From Brienomyrus brachyistius (lineage: Eukaryota; Chordata; Actinopteri; Osteoglossiformes; Mormyridae), in NCBI RefSeq assembly GCF_023856365.1, contig NC_064542.1, forward strand, positions 13,041,863-13,105,862: DNA of 64,000 bases. Direction: 5' to 3'. Both the position numbers and the translations under genes were made by a program. Under the pieces are notes generated by a model, which searched no databases, was not told the origin of the DNA, and was given only the letters and a program-made list of their open reading frames with translations. Within the stretch, counting starts at the first letter, position 1. Each line of letters starts with the position of its first letter. Shown here piece after piece: positions 31,669-43,600 of the stretch.

Positions 31669-34600
31669 GTAAGTCTCTGCTCCTCACCTGCATTTATACA
31701 CACCCAGTGTCTTAGTTTTTTGTCCACTTTAACACCTTTTCTCTACTCTATGTGGATCACACTTATTTTGCCTGCCAGTTGCCCCGCTCTGGAAGAAAAT
31801 TCTTTGTAAAAAGTTACTAAAGTGTAGAAGACATCCCATTAAGAAACATTTATGCAATACAGATGTCTGTAATGTTTGAGACTAGTGCTTAAATTACTGT
31901 ACTTTATTTTTATTTATTTGTCTTTTATTTACTGTGATTTTTGCCCGTAGGGCGTATATTGTTTAAAAGCGGAGAGTTTCTTATTTAACAGTAGATTGCA
32001 CCAAGGATTGAATCTGAGAGTATTAAATAAATCGCTACCGTAAATAACGAGCTTTTTGAACTTTGCGCGTTACCTGAGTCGATGTTAATTTATTGAACGA
32101 TCGCTGGTGGCGCTCGGCGTAAGAGTTAATTTTAGGGTTATTAGATCAGGAAGCAATTGTAGCGGGTTGTACGATAACAGGAACAAAAGCAATAAACAAA
32201 TACAACGCGGCGCAGCGCTACGGACTGCCGGCCAGCCTGTGTTGAAAGGTTCGCCGCTTCGGTCGCGGTTCTGAAAACCCCGGTTCTGTCGTCTGATCAA
32301 TTAACTCAACAGAAGGGACCGCATGAAATTTGTAACATCCTCTGTAGGCTCTAATGGTCATGTAAATTAAGTGGAAGATTTAATCTTAAAAAGGAGGGGG
32401 TGGGTTGAGCTCTGACTTTCTTTTTTCCCCCCTTAAATCTTTTGTTGTTGCTTAGGTGAGAGAGAGCAGCCTCGGATAGGTTTCGTTAATTGTCTGTTTT
32501 GTTTCATATATGTCAAGTAATTGCCGAATTCGGCCCTATTTGGTCTTTTGTTTAATGGCTTTTTGCGGTTTATACCGGAGTTTGGAAAGACTGGGGGTGG
32601 GGGGGATTTAAAGAAAATCCTTACTGTGTCTCGCATACTTTAAAATCCCACCCAAGCGTCCACTTTCAGACCCTGATCAAGTCACCGAATTATTTTCACG
32701 TTTTGCCAGTAAAGTTAATATACTAAATTGCGTTTCAGTCGGTTGCTTTAAAGCCATTTTAAATAAGTAATTTGTAGGCTAGTCGGTTAGTTGTGGATCA
32801 GTCAGTTGGCTGTAAATGTGTAATGTAGGTTAGTTTAAATGTATGAAATTCTTTCAACGCAATTTCCGTTAACGTTTTCCCAGACTGTCATTAAACGATT
32901 GTCGGGTGCAAGTTTGTTGATTAGTTTACCATTTAGTGAACTGAGAGGCCTTCATTTTCAAGAACTTTTGCATCTTTTTTAAACTAGTCAGAACAACATT
33001 TCTTTTTAAAGTCTAAAGAGGATGTTTAGAGTTTCTGACTGTTGGTTGTGATACATCATGATTGATTATGCTGGGTGTAGCTGCTAGGAAAAGGGGGTTC
33101 AGCCTTGGATCACGGAATGACAAACGAGGCCGACTGACATTTGCAGGTCCCCCCCAATCCTGTCCGGATTATGTCATGACTTTGGAATCCATCGTTTTTT
33201 TAGCTGTAACCCCGGAAGCTCAGAGGTTGCCAGGCAACTAAATAACATCACGTAAATGGTGGCGAACTGGCCGTTCGGAGCTGTGTTTGCTCTTAATCTG
33301 TGTGCCATTCTTCCGGCACGCCGGTGCTCCACATGGGACCCTGGTCGCTTTCCTTGTGTTTGCCCCGATACTACAGGCAAAGAGCAGGGTCTCTGTGGCA
33401 CGTGTAAAAACAAATTGCCCCCACACGTCCAGGAGCCCCCAATGGGCCTACACTTCTGGGCTGAGCTTCATCTATGAGGAAGGGTGATTTCCAGAGTAGC
33501 AGGCTGCAGAGAAAGTGTGTGTGTCGGGGGGGGGCTGCAGTTCTCTGGAGAAAATGTTTTTGTGCCAAAGCCTAATTGAAGTGGCAACACCCTGTTATCC
33601 TGCGGCCATGTAGCTGTTGTAGTTCATGGGAATCATGACTAGTACCAGTAAGCAGCTACTTGCCCCTGCCCCATCCCGGCATTCCGGTTTTCCCGTGCTG
33701 GGCATTTAGTGATACGGAAAACTACCATGCCCTCGCCGGTGAGCAGGCGGCAGCCGGCGGGAGTGAAACGGCAAGACGAAGGCCTCTCCGGCAAGCAGCC
33801 AGCCAGCCAGGATGCGATCGCTTATGCGCTTAAGTGGTTCCTCCATTGTGTCTGTAAATAAGATTTGGGGCAGAGGGAGGACTTGGGGTGTTAAAAAAAA
33901 ATAAACTCTATTTTAAATTATGCAGCAGGTCACAGAAATGATCATTATTTTAACACAAGTGGCTTTGGTTATGCTGGGATTACGTAATGCCGCAGTAAAA
34001 TGGTAATAAAAGAGGAATTTTTATTGGCAGCTGGGAAGGCGTGTTTCGAAAGCAGAAAAATGACCCTTCCAAATAATATGGACACTTCGGAAACTCTTTC
34101 TGGTGACACTGGGCTGTCGCCCCTCCCTGCTCTCCCATGCATGTGTGGCTGTATTTAAACCTGCATATGCCTTCCCACCTCCCAAATAACCCTTGATGGA
34201 CCTAGATAATACCTACTTGCTGTAATGAGAGATTTTTGATTTTGCAAAACAGCATTGTGCGTCTTGCTCCAGTCATACACTCCTGAGCGACGTTTACATT
34301 CTGGGCTGCCCCTAATTGGTTTAAAGGAAGGACCGTTGGCACGAGGACGACGAGATTAGGATCTCGCAGGGCAGTTGGTTGTCAGCAGCTGCGGCCAAAA
34401 GTTTTGACGCCTGACGGGGCCCTTTGATGCTGTGCTTAAAAGCGAATGCTGTAGGAAAAATGTCGAGTTGTGTAAATGCATTACGGAATGTAAACTCAAT
34501 TAGTGTGGAGCTGTTCGGGAGAAAAAGTGCATAATGTAACCCCCCCCCCAGTGACACCTCTTTGTCAGCCTCTCATGCAGTGTTTTGCATCTCCGGCTGG

Positions 34601-37600
34601 GTGTCAGGTGGGATGGTTCACCCTCAGATGCTTATACTAGGTGCCCCAGCTTCTCCGTTGGGGGAGCAGCCAGTGCCCCCCCCCCCCCCCCCCCCTCACA
34701 TGGACAGGATCTGTTTTTGTTTAGGCTGGCAGTTGGGCCTTACATCATGACTTGGGAACGGAGCATTGGCAGGCATCAAAGATGGGGCAAATGCCCCCCA
34801 CCCCCCCACCCTGCTTGAAGTATCATCCAGTTACTAATAAATGTACTACAAGGGAAATAAAGCAGGTCTGGGATCTCGATGCCTCAGCCTCCAGGCTTGG
34901 GGGGGGGGGGGGGGGGGGGGCTTGTTTTTGTAGAAGTGATGCTGTCACAGGAGAATGAACTCGCACCCTGGCAAACAGATCTAGGGAACCAGGCTTGTTC
35001 AGTGTATGTTGCTATGGAGACGCATGTTGGCATCTCATTGATAATCGGCGTGCTTCAACGAACGGTTGCCTTTACAGTCATGAGGTCACGCAGTAATGTT
35101 CCATCCACTCTGATCTCTGCAGGTGTGACTGGGCGAAATTCACACTGCCGGCTGATATTCCCAGCCTGTGAAGATGGCCCTTGTAGTGTTGCACTGCATG
35201 TTTACTGGCGTGTAACCTGCTGGTCCCGGTTTGCCACCCGTGCCTTTCCTCATCCTGAAATCAGCTGCCCTACTTGCTCCCCCGCTTCCGAAGCTCTGCT
35301 TCGCCTCTGATGTTTCTGTGAGCCCTGCCAGAGGAACCAGGCATAGCCTACCTCTGTTGCCGTAGCTACACTGTACCTACATCCGCATGAAAACTACTCT
35401 AAACACAGTGCGTATTGCAGCGCTGTTTTCTGCACTGTATATTTAAAGATACACGTTCTTAAATGAAACCAGCCTCATATCTTGTTGTTTTACACAGCTT
35501 AAACGCTACTCATTTGCAACCAGGCTGTTAAGCGTATGTAACTATAGAAACGCTCGCCTTGGTGACGGGCACCTGGCCTCTGCTGTCATTTTTTAATGGC
35601 TGTAGCAGAGTGGAATGTGGGGCTGTCTCGCTGACCTGAGCGATGGCCAGAGAGCCGTCGCTGGGATGAAAATGTACAGCATTTTCTCCGCCGTTACTCT
35701 GTGTCCTGAGGGGAAACTCGTGCAGCTCCTGGGCCTCGCAGCCCCATCGTTTGTGTGATTAACACCAGTGCTTTGATGTCGTTTATCCTAATGAGATTTC
35801 CTTACCACTTAGCAAATCGAATCCGGCGGTTTCCCAGACGCGGGCGGATCTGCGGGGCAGGAGCCTGGTCGCAGTGGGATGCCTCTGCCCACGTCACATC
35901 CCGAGTTAGGCAGGGGGGGGGGGTTGTAGGTTTTATTTATATTTTTTTTAAAGGTGGAGAGCATAAGGGGGGGGGTCATAATACGTGGCGAGGCACCAAC
36001 TTCATTATTAGCCAATGAAATGTTTTCCATCGATGAGTAACAAATGGGGCGAACTCCGAGAGCCAATCAGGATTCAGCTGGGGCCAGTGCCCCCTGTGAA
36101 CCCGTCCTTGTAGGTAGTCGGACGTGAACTATTTGGCACGGCGTCAAACCTGGGAGTCAGATCAACGTTCATCTGTTTCCGTGGAACAAGGCCGCTGGAG
36201 ACGTGCGTTTGACCAAACAGCACTTCGTTAAACATTAACCGGCCCATTTCTCTGTGAAACAAACCCTCGCTGTGCAGAAGCAAAATGGGAGATTCATTCT
36301 GGAAAAATAAATCCATTGTTGTAGTGGTTTCTGTTTGTTGTTTTTTTTTTTTATCTTCAGAGTGAAATAATTTTCTGCTGCAAACAGTGTAATTGATTCC
36401 TTTCTGCGGGCTGCCTTCACGTCAGGAGTAGGATATTTATGCGAAATCGTGTGAAATAATTAGCCCGGAGACGCTGGTGTCTGTTCTTGACTAAGCTGCC
36501 CGTGTGTCTGTTCCCCGGCTGCGTCCTGCTGGTGTACATCTCCCAGACTGGTAATCTGTGCCAGGGGAACTGCATGAGAGGCAGGACCGGAGGGATGGTA
36601 AGATGGAAAATTTACAGGGACGTACAGGGGGTCAGACTGGCGGGGGCATGGAGGCTAAAAGGTGGCATGGCTCTGCAGGTTAACATGGAAACGTTTTCAT
36701 GTTCCACATGCTTGCTGTAGGAACTTTTCATCGTTATTGACGGTCCTCCTTTGCCTGTCAGTTAGCAGCCCCATACCAATTTCCCTTGCTGGAGACCCTG
36801 TGCGCCAGCCCACGGCTGCTGGGACGACTGATCTGGGATCAGAGTGAAAGGTGACGCTCTGCTGAGGATACTGTTTAACAAAAAAAAAAAACAGGCAGCT
36901 TAATAGCCGCTAAACGAAGCGACGGTAACGAGAGGTGCCTCTCGGGCAGATTGTCCACGCAGACAGCCCCTTGGGGGGCCTTCTCTGGGGGGGGCTCACG
37001 AGTGTGAACTGGAGCCCAGTGGCCCGGCAAGCATAATCCCTACTAATTAGATCTCCCCCTGATGCCCCTCCACCTCGCAGTGAGCCCTCCCCCCCGAAAC
37101 TCTTATCCCCAGGACATCCATCCAGAGGGTGGGATACCAACCCCTCCCCCAGCAAGGCCAAGAAATGTACAAGATTCCAAGTTGTTATACAAAGTTCAGT
37201 GTGATTCTTCCTTGAATGCCTTCTCCGCAGACTACAGACAATTAATAGTGCAATGTTACAATACAGTAAAAACACAAAAAGTATAAGTATTTACAAGTAC
37301 CTGCTAATTACTGCAAGATACCACCCACTTAATATCTAAGAACATATAATTAATATAACATTCAGCATGAGCTAGTAAACTGATATGTGCCAAAATGGTG
37401 TAGCTATATGAAGCAGCACATTGGGTAGAATACAGAATACTGGACTACAGAATTAGCAATAAATAATAAGTGATAATGCGAAGTGATGTGCATGGAACAG
37501 GTCAGTACTGGGTCCTATTTTAAATGCATGTTCTTTGGTGTAGAATGTATGTATTAAGACATGATTGAAAGTCAGAATTGGTTAAGATTTCAGTATGAGT

Positions 37601-40600
37601 TGTGTGGGATGAATTGTTGGCGTGTGTGTCGATGATAAGATGGAGCCAAAGGGGCAAATGACTGACAGGGGGTGGGGGGGGGGGCTGTTTGATAAATTGA
37701 CCGTGATGCGCAGCATGACGCCAGAGGAAATCGGAGCCTGCTGAAGATCCCAGCAGCCCCTGGGGCTGCTCAGCTATGCGCGATTAGCGTCGAGATTTGC
37801 CGTCTTTTATTTCCGTAAATCCCTTTGCCGAGTATCCCGGACGTATAGCACCGCTCTGGAGAGTTCGAAACGTGACATTAACGAGGCTGCTGGAATTCTG
37901 CTTTACGTATCATATCCACCGTCAGAGTGCCTGCTCAACCCCCCCCCAGGTGTCACTAGTTGGCAAAGTGTGAGAGCAGTATTTGGGACCACAGGGGGAG
38001 AGGAGCGAAGCTGGAAGGTTGATGACGCAGGTCTCTGAAGGTATGCGGTGATCCCCCCGCTTTGGGAATCTCCCAGGAGACCTTGGATGAGCTGGGCTGC
38101 ACCCTGTCAGTAGCTGTGCCTGGGTAACTCTCCTTCTTGCCTCCTTCCCAGCCAAAGGTGGCGAGATGATAGGAAAGACGTCCTGTCACATTCCGTGGGT
38201 GGAACTTCGGAAGCTAAGGCCCATGTGCACAAACCAGTCCTTTGAAATATCGACGGGGTTATGTGTGGTGGGGCGGGGGGGGGCTTGATGTCTTATGCGC
38301 TGTGCCTCTGAACCAGAGATGCTTTGCAAATGGAAACGGATGTGCAGATTGAAATGCAGGTGTTCAGCCATAAGTTCTTACTAATAGCTTAGTGAAGGCT
38401 AAAGTCTAGGGCTTTGTGGCCTGTTCTCCCCCAGGCCGAAGCTGCGTTGGGCTCCAGTCAGGCCCAGTTAACCAGGGAGTCTAAGCACAGTTACCAGGCT
38501 TTTGCCACAGGCTGTGGATGGTGGTGTTGGCATTAGGTAACGTTAGTAGCCTTCCGATGAAACGCTTCTCATCCTGGTGAGTTTCGCTACGGAGGTTGGT
38601 TGCTGTGTGGAGTCGGTCTCCTTTTCCTCCTTTCTTGCTCGCTCACACTCTGTCATTCATTGCATCTTCCTCCCTGCAGGTGTTGCCTTTTGAATTAGCC
38701 CTGTACATTCATACTGCTCCGTTAGGCTGAAAAAGCTGCACGTTTTCTGCGGCGAACATACAAAGGACGCACTGTTAGAGGTGTTTTCCTCAAGCGAAGA
38801 GAAATATTTAAGGTGAGCAGTAAAATGAGTTCTCTGTACCACCCTGCGCCCTCCCACCCCCAACGTGTCATGGAAATAGGCATGTTGAGCTGCTGTCTTG
38901 AAAACTGCCACAGATTTTCAGGATTTAGATTTGTGGGGTATGACTGGAATTCTGTTGCCCCTGCTGATTGCAACATTGCGACTTTTAAACTCTTTTTTTC
39001 CCCTCCTACTTAATCACAGCGACTTCGTCCCAAAGGTATGTTATTGCTCATGAGAATATTATTCCCCCCCCCCCGGGTCTGCTGTTTCTATCTACAGGGG
39101 AGGGGGGTCCAGAAAGTGAAGGTATAATTGCTTCCACCTGAGGATCCTCTTCTTGAGTCTCTCTGCCGTCTCCGGTCACTCATAGTTCTCACCGTGGCCA
39201 TGGGGCGATTCCGGTCTTCACTGGCTGCCAAGGTGGTGGGGGGGCGGCCAGGAGGGGTGGGTGGGACAAGCCCCTGAGAAGGCTGACCTGGGAAACGCTG
39301 CTTGCGGGGAGCTTTTGTGTGGCCAGACAAAGGCGGAGACAGAGGCCTTGGGGAAGCGGCGATGTTGTGCAATCTCGCGGGGGGGGGGGGGGGTTATGGG
39401 TAATGTTCACGGATGACAGCACTCTGGAATTTTTTCTCTCCCTCTCAGAACAGAGGCCTTCAATTGGCTAAAAGCCCAGAGAATTTGGCTCTTGGAGCTC
39501 ATTCTCTGAATTCGCAGGGTGAATGCATGTATGTGAACATTTTTCTGACACTCTTGTTATTTTTCCCCACTACATGAAAAGTGAGTGTTTGCTCAGCTGG
39601 GGAGAGTGACCCATCTCCCATGCCAGCAGGGCGGGTCCCTGATAAGTGTGTGACCTCACCTCGGTACCGGCTCTGAATCGCTGTACTCTGCCGGCTCCCA
39701 GCAAACTTGCAGTTCTGTTTTAGGGACCACAGCCCAGTTGGTGTTCCAGGCCTCGTTGCTATGGAGAATTTAAACCAGGCAAAATGGGTTCGGCAAGCGC
39801 TGTTTAAATCCAGATTTCCTGAAGGAATAGGGCCTGAGAGATGCGACACTCCCCTAGCTCCACGACTCGCATAGGGAGTCCAGAGCGTCGTGGGCCGGTG
39901 CCGGTCCAAGGCCTCGTGGGTGGATGGGCAGGCATTTCGCCGGACGGCTGCGTTTTAAAAATACAATCCCTCTGCGGGGCCAGCGGTGACTGTGATGTTT
40001 GGGGGATTCTCTTATTACTATGAAAAATGTCAGAACTGGCACAGCTGTCTAGTACGAGACGTAATACTAGTTGGCATGCAACTTCACATTAGTTTGCAGC
40101 CTCCCATTAGTTATGTTGCTGTGATTAACGTGGTTTCCTGTTAGCATGTAGGTATCTGTTAGCATGCAAGCCTGTCCTTCAGTGTGAGTGAGCAGATTAG
40201 CTGGTTCCGCTCTCTCTATGTGTGTGCGCCTGCCTGTCTGTGCTGTCAGCTTGTAGTGCTGGGCGTGTTACCCTCCAAAGCCTGAAGAGGGGTCTGCGGG
40301 GTGAGTCTGGAGTTGGGTGGGGTATCCATCACGCCCAAGAGTCATCGCGCAGCGAGTGATTCCTCTTCCAGTGAGTGGTAGGTTCTGGAGCAGCTTGTAC
40401 CCAGCCAGTGTGGAGAACTCTCAGTAATGCAAGGTGTGTGTGTGGGGGGGGGGGGGGGGGGTAGTACGGCTGGTAAAGCTTGCAGGAGTTGGCTGCACTC
40501 CCTGACAGTTACTGTCTGCGAATGTCTTTCTGAATCTGTACGTGAATGTCTTTCTGAATCTGTACGTCTGTGTAACCCGGTATTTGGTTATTAATAGAGA

Positions 40601-43600
40601 AGCAGCTGTTTTTGAGGCTACCGCAGTGCAGTGAGAGGGGAGTGCGGCCCGTTCGCTCACAATAGACGCCCCATAGCAGGGAGACCGATGACTCCGGTCA
40701 GGTAACATCTGCGGTGCAATGGGAAGCTTGCCGTTTGAACCCGGCCCACGTGGGCTCCCCATGCGCAGCCCTCACTGAAGCCTCAGTGTCAGACTCTCTA
40801 TAAGACCTCGTGTTTAGACAGAGCCCAGGGGTGCAAATACGGGACGTACTTGCCGACCTGCTGTGATGAGCCATAATCACCCCACCCGAAATATAATTAC
40901 TGTGATTTAGAGTCTGGGTGAGCAGTAGTTCACTTTAATCTAATCCTTTTGCGTTGATGCTTTATCTTTGCCTTTCCTGTAGAGTTAACTAGTCCTAATG
41001 CTGAATTCACACTCATTTTTTGTTCTACCTGAAAAAGATACAGGTTCATACTTCTCTGTGTGTGCTAGTGGATGTCGATGATGCGTTTGACGTCATTGTG
41101 CGCCTCCATAGACACGAGCAATTCGCTGGCGTCCACTTTCAACACCAACACGGATGCTTTCGACGAGCGTTGGGGTGGTTTGCAAACCCTGCATACTATT
41201 TACAAGGCAATAAAACCGCTACATACATGTAAATGCGTGTGTGATTTCAGACTTGTCTCAAACCAGCAGTTAATTTAGGGTGAGCTGGCAGACTTCTCTG
41301 TGTCTGTCTGTCTTTGTTTATGTTTCGTATTATGTCTTTCATTGTTTGTTATTTATTGATGTAAATCTGTACAGCACTTTGGCCAACCTTAGTCGTTTAA
41401 AAGCCCCCTATAAATAAACTTTGATTTGGTGTCAGGGGCTGTAATGTTGGGGGTGATGTGTGGTTCGCCGTGCTACGACGTCGTGCCTGTGGTCGCAAGG
41501 TTATTGGTTCAAAACCAAGAATTGATTTCACCAGTGAGCCCTTGAGCGAGGCCCTTAACCCCAATTGCTCTAGGGACTGTCTGACCCTGTGTGTATTTGA
41601 GTAAAAAGCGTTTGCTAAATAAATAAATAAAATGTGATTTTGACCTTTTGAGGTTCCTTGTCACAATATTAATGCCAAAGCCGGATAATGACAAGTCTGT
41701 CCTAAGGAGATGTTACATTCTGATGTTTTCACCGGTGTTTGTGCTTTTGAATGAGCCCTATTCTGGGCAGGTAGGACAATCGTGAGCTTCTGAATGAAGT
41801 GAAAGTTTATGCCTTCTGCACTCTAGTGGTTGGGCGTCCTGTGATGATGGTTTGTCTGGACAAGCGATGCTATTCAAAAGGTGGTCATTCTGGAATGAGG
41901 AGACCATGGAAGGCAATGTGTGCATTCCTGGGCTTTGAGGCTATATGTGCGTCTGCGTCTGCGTGTGGGGAGGGGGGGTGTTGGAGAGCCATCCGGCACA
42001 CAGGGAGGTCAAAGGACAGCCGCTCTGTCGGGAGGGGCTGTTAACCTTTGACCTTGCCGGGTTAAGCCTGCAGGGCCGTAGAAGCTCAGCGGTGGGGTCT
42101 GTCTGGGGGTCTGCGTGGTGAAGATGGGGGGGTGGTGCTGACTAATCTGGGCTTTGTCCACATTGCATTACCCCCCCCGCCCCCACTCCCACCACCACCC
42201 CCGTTGGAATGCTGTTCTCTGGTGAGGCCATGTGGATGGGAAATGACTTATTTTGGGAACAATTTCAAGAGGAAAAGAGCAGGAGAGTCTGCAGGCTTCT
42301 CCAAAGGGTGGGGGTGTGGATGGGGGTGGGAATGGAGGCATCTCTGGGAAGTCTCTGAAACACCCGCAAAATGCCTGCCCCCCCCTCATTTTCTTCCTAG
42401 TAATTTTTTCCAGAAATGACAGTTTCAGGGCAGGGAAGCTTTAGGAGCGGCTGCTGTAGGCTGTCGATACGCTGCCGGGTTGGTGCACTGTGCCATCCAG
42501 ACGACTCCGTCTTGGTGTGGCCATGGGGCTTGTGGTCACCTCAAGCGCAGCGGCTCTTGGTATCAGCTGGCGGTTTCAGCTTCGCACGGCGCCCCCTTTT
42601 GGCCGTCGAGCTTTGTTACAGCAGACTGCAATACTGCTGCCTTCTCCGACGCCACGCTGATGCACCATCGCGGTGTGTCCAGCTCTTCCGTTGGTTCGAG
42701 CCCCACGTGAGTCACTCCCCCTCTCTCTCTCTGCCCCCCCCCCGCCCCCAGGCGCCCACCTGAAGGTGTGTCCTCAGGGATTTACCTGCTGCAACGGCTC
42801 AGATGGAGGAAAAGCTGAGCCAGCAGAGCCGCTCCGACCTAAAGGCCCCAGTCAGCCAGCTGAGCTCCACCCTGCAGAGCACCTTCACCCAGAGGCACCG
42901 CCACTTTGACCGTAAGTGGACCGCAAACAGTCGCACAGCACCTTCACCCAGAGGCACCGCCACTTTGACCGTAAGTGGACTGTAAACAGTCACACAGCAC
43001 CTTCACCCACAAACACCGCTACTTTGACCGTAAGTGGACCGCAAACACAGGTGAGATCACCACGCTTCCTTTAAAAAGGACTGTTTTGGTTTTGTCTGGA
43101 GTCTGGACTCGGTATAACCGGGGGCGTAAGATACAGACCACAGTTTTGAGTCACTGGGCTCCTTCCCACCCACCCACCCCTCCACAGCCTGCCCACCCAC
43201 CCACCCATTGCGGATAACTCTCTTGATAGCTGCAGTACCAGCAGCTGCTCATGTGGCCTGGGTGGCCCGGCCTCCAGTGTGCCAGCCACGTCCAGTCACC
43301 ACCCCCGGCCCACAAATATCTGCCCGGCATAGCAGCTGTAGCAGAGGGAGCGTCCTGCTTGGAATTGTGGGTAACCGTGATTGAGTTTCTCCGCAGGTTA
43401 GCGCGCACCGCGTGTGGTGGGCTGTCCGTGGCTTGACGTGTATTTATAGTAGCATGAGGTAGGGAGGCCGACGCCCCCCGCGCCGCACAGGAAGTGGTCA
43501 CGCTGATGCATTATCAGGATCCGGAGGCTGCAGTCACGGCCAATTTAAATTGTCGGCCTGAAATAGTTTTGGAGTCTTTGCTTTGTTCCCCTGAATGCTG

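Larger units (their letters stand above)
31669..42751 (+). other. gpc4: gpc4 intron 1 (11 kb)
   Basis: No exon recognised. It contains X-box-like words at 33226-33238, 35008-35021 and 39755-39768; C20 (34676-34695), G22 (34899-34920) and G18 (40444-40461) homopolymers; a 24-bp tandem duplication (about 40516-40564); a LINE-type tail (41310-41432); and a SINE (41458-41632). Parts of the first 2.5 kb are AT-rich and free of repeats, which would suit intronic enhancers, but that is only a guess. Confidence 0.7.

Noticed and set aside
41020..41278. Open frames with [18 protein letters not shown]
   Set aside because: Short, no start or splice context, not recognised; probably decayed repeat or chance.
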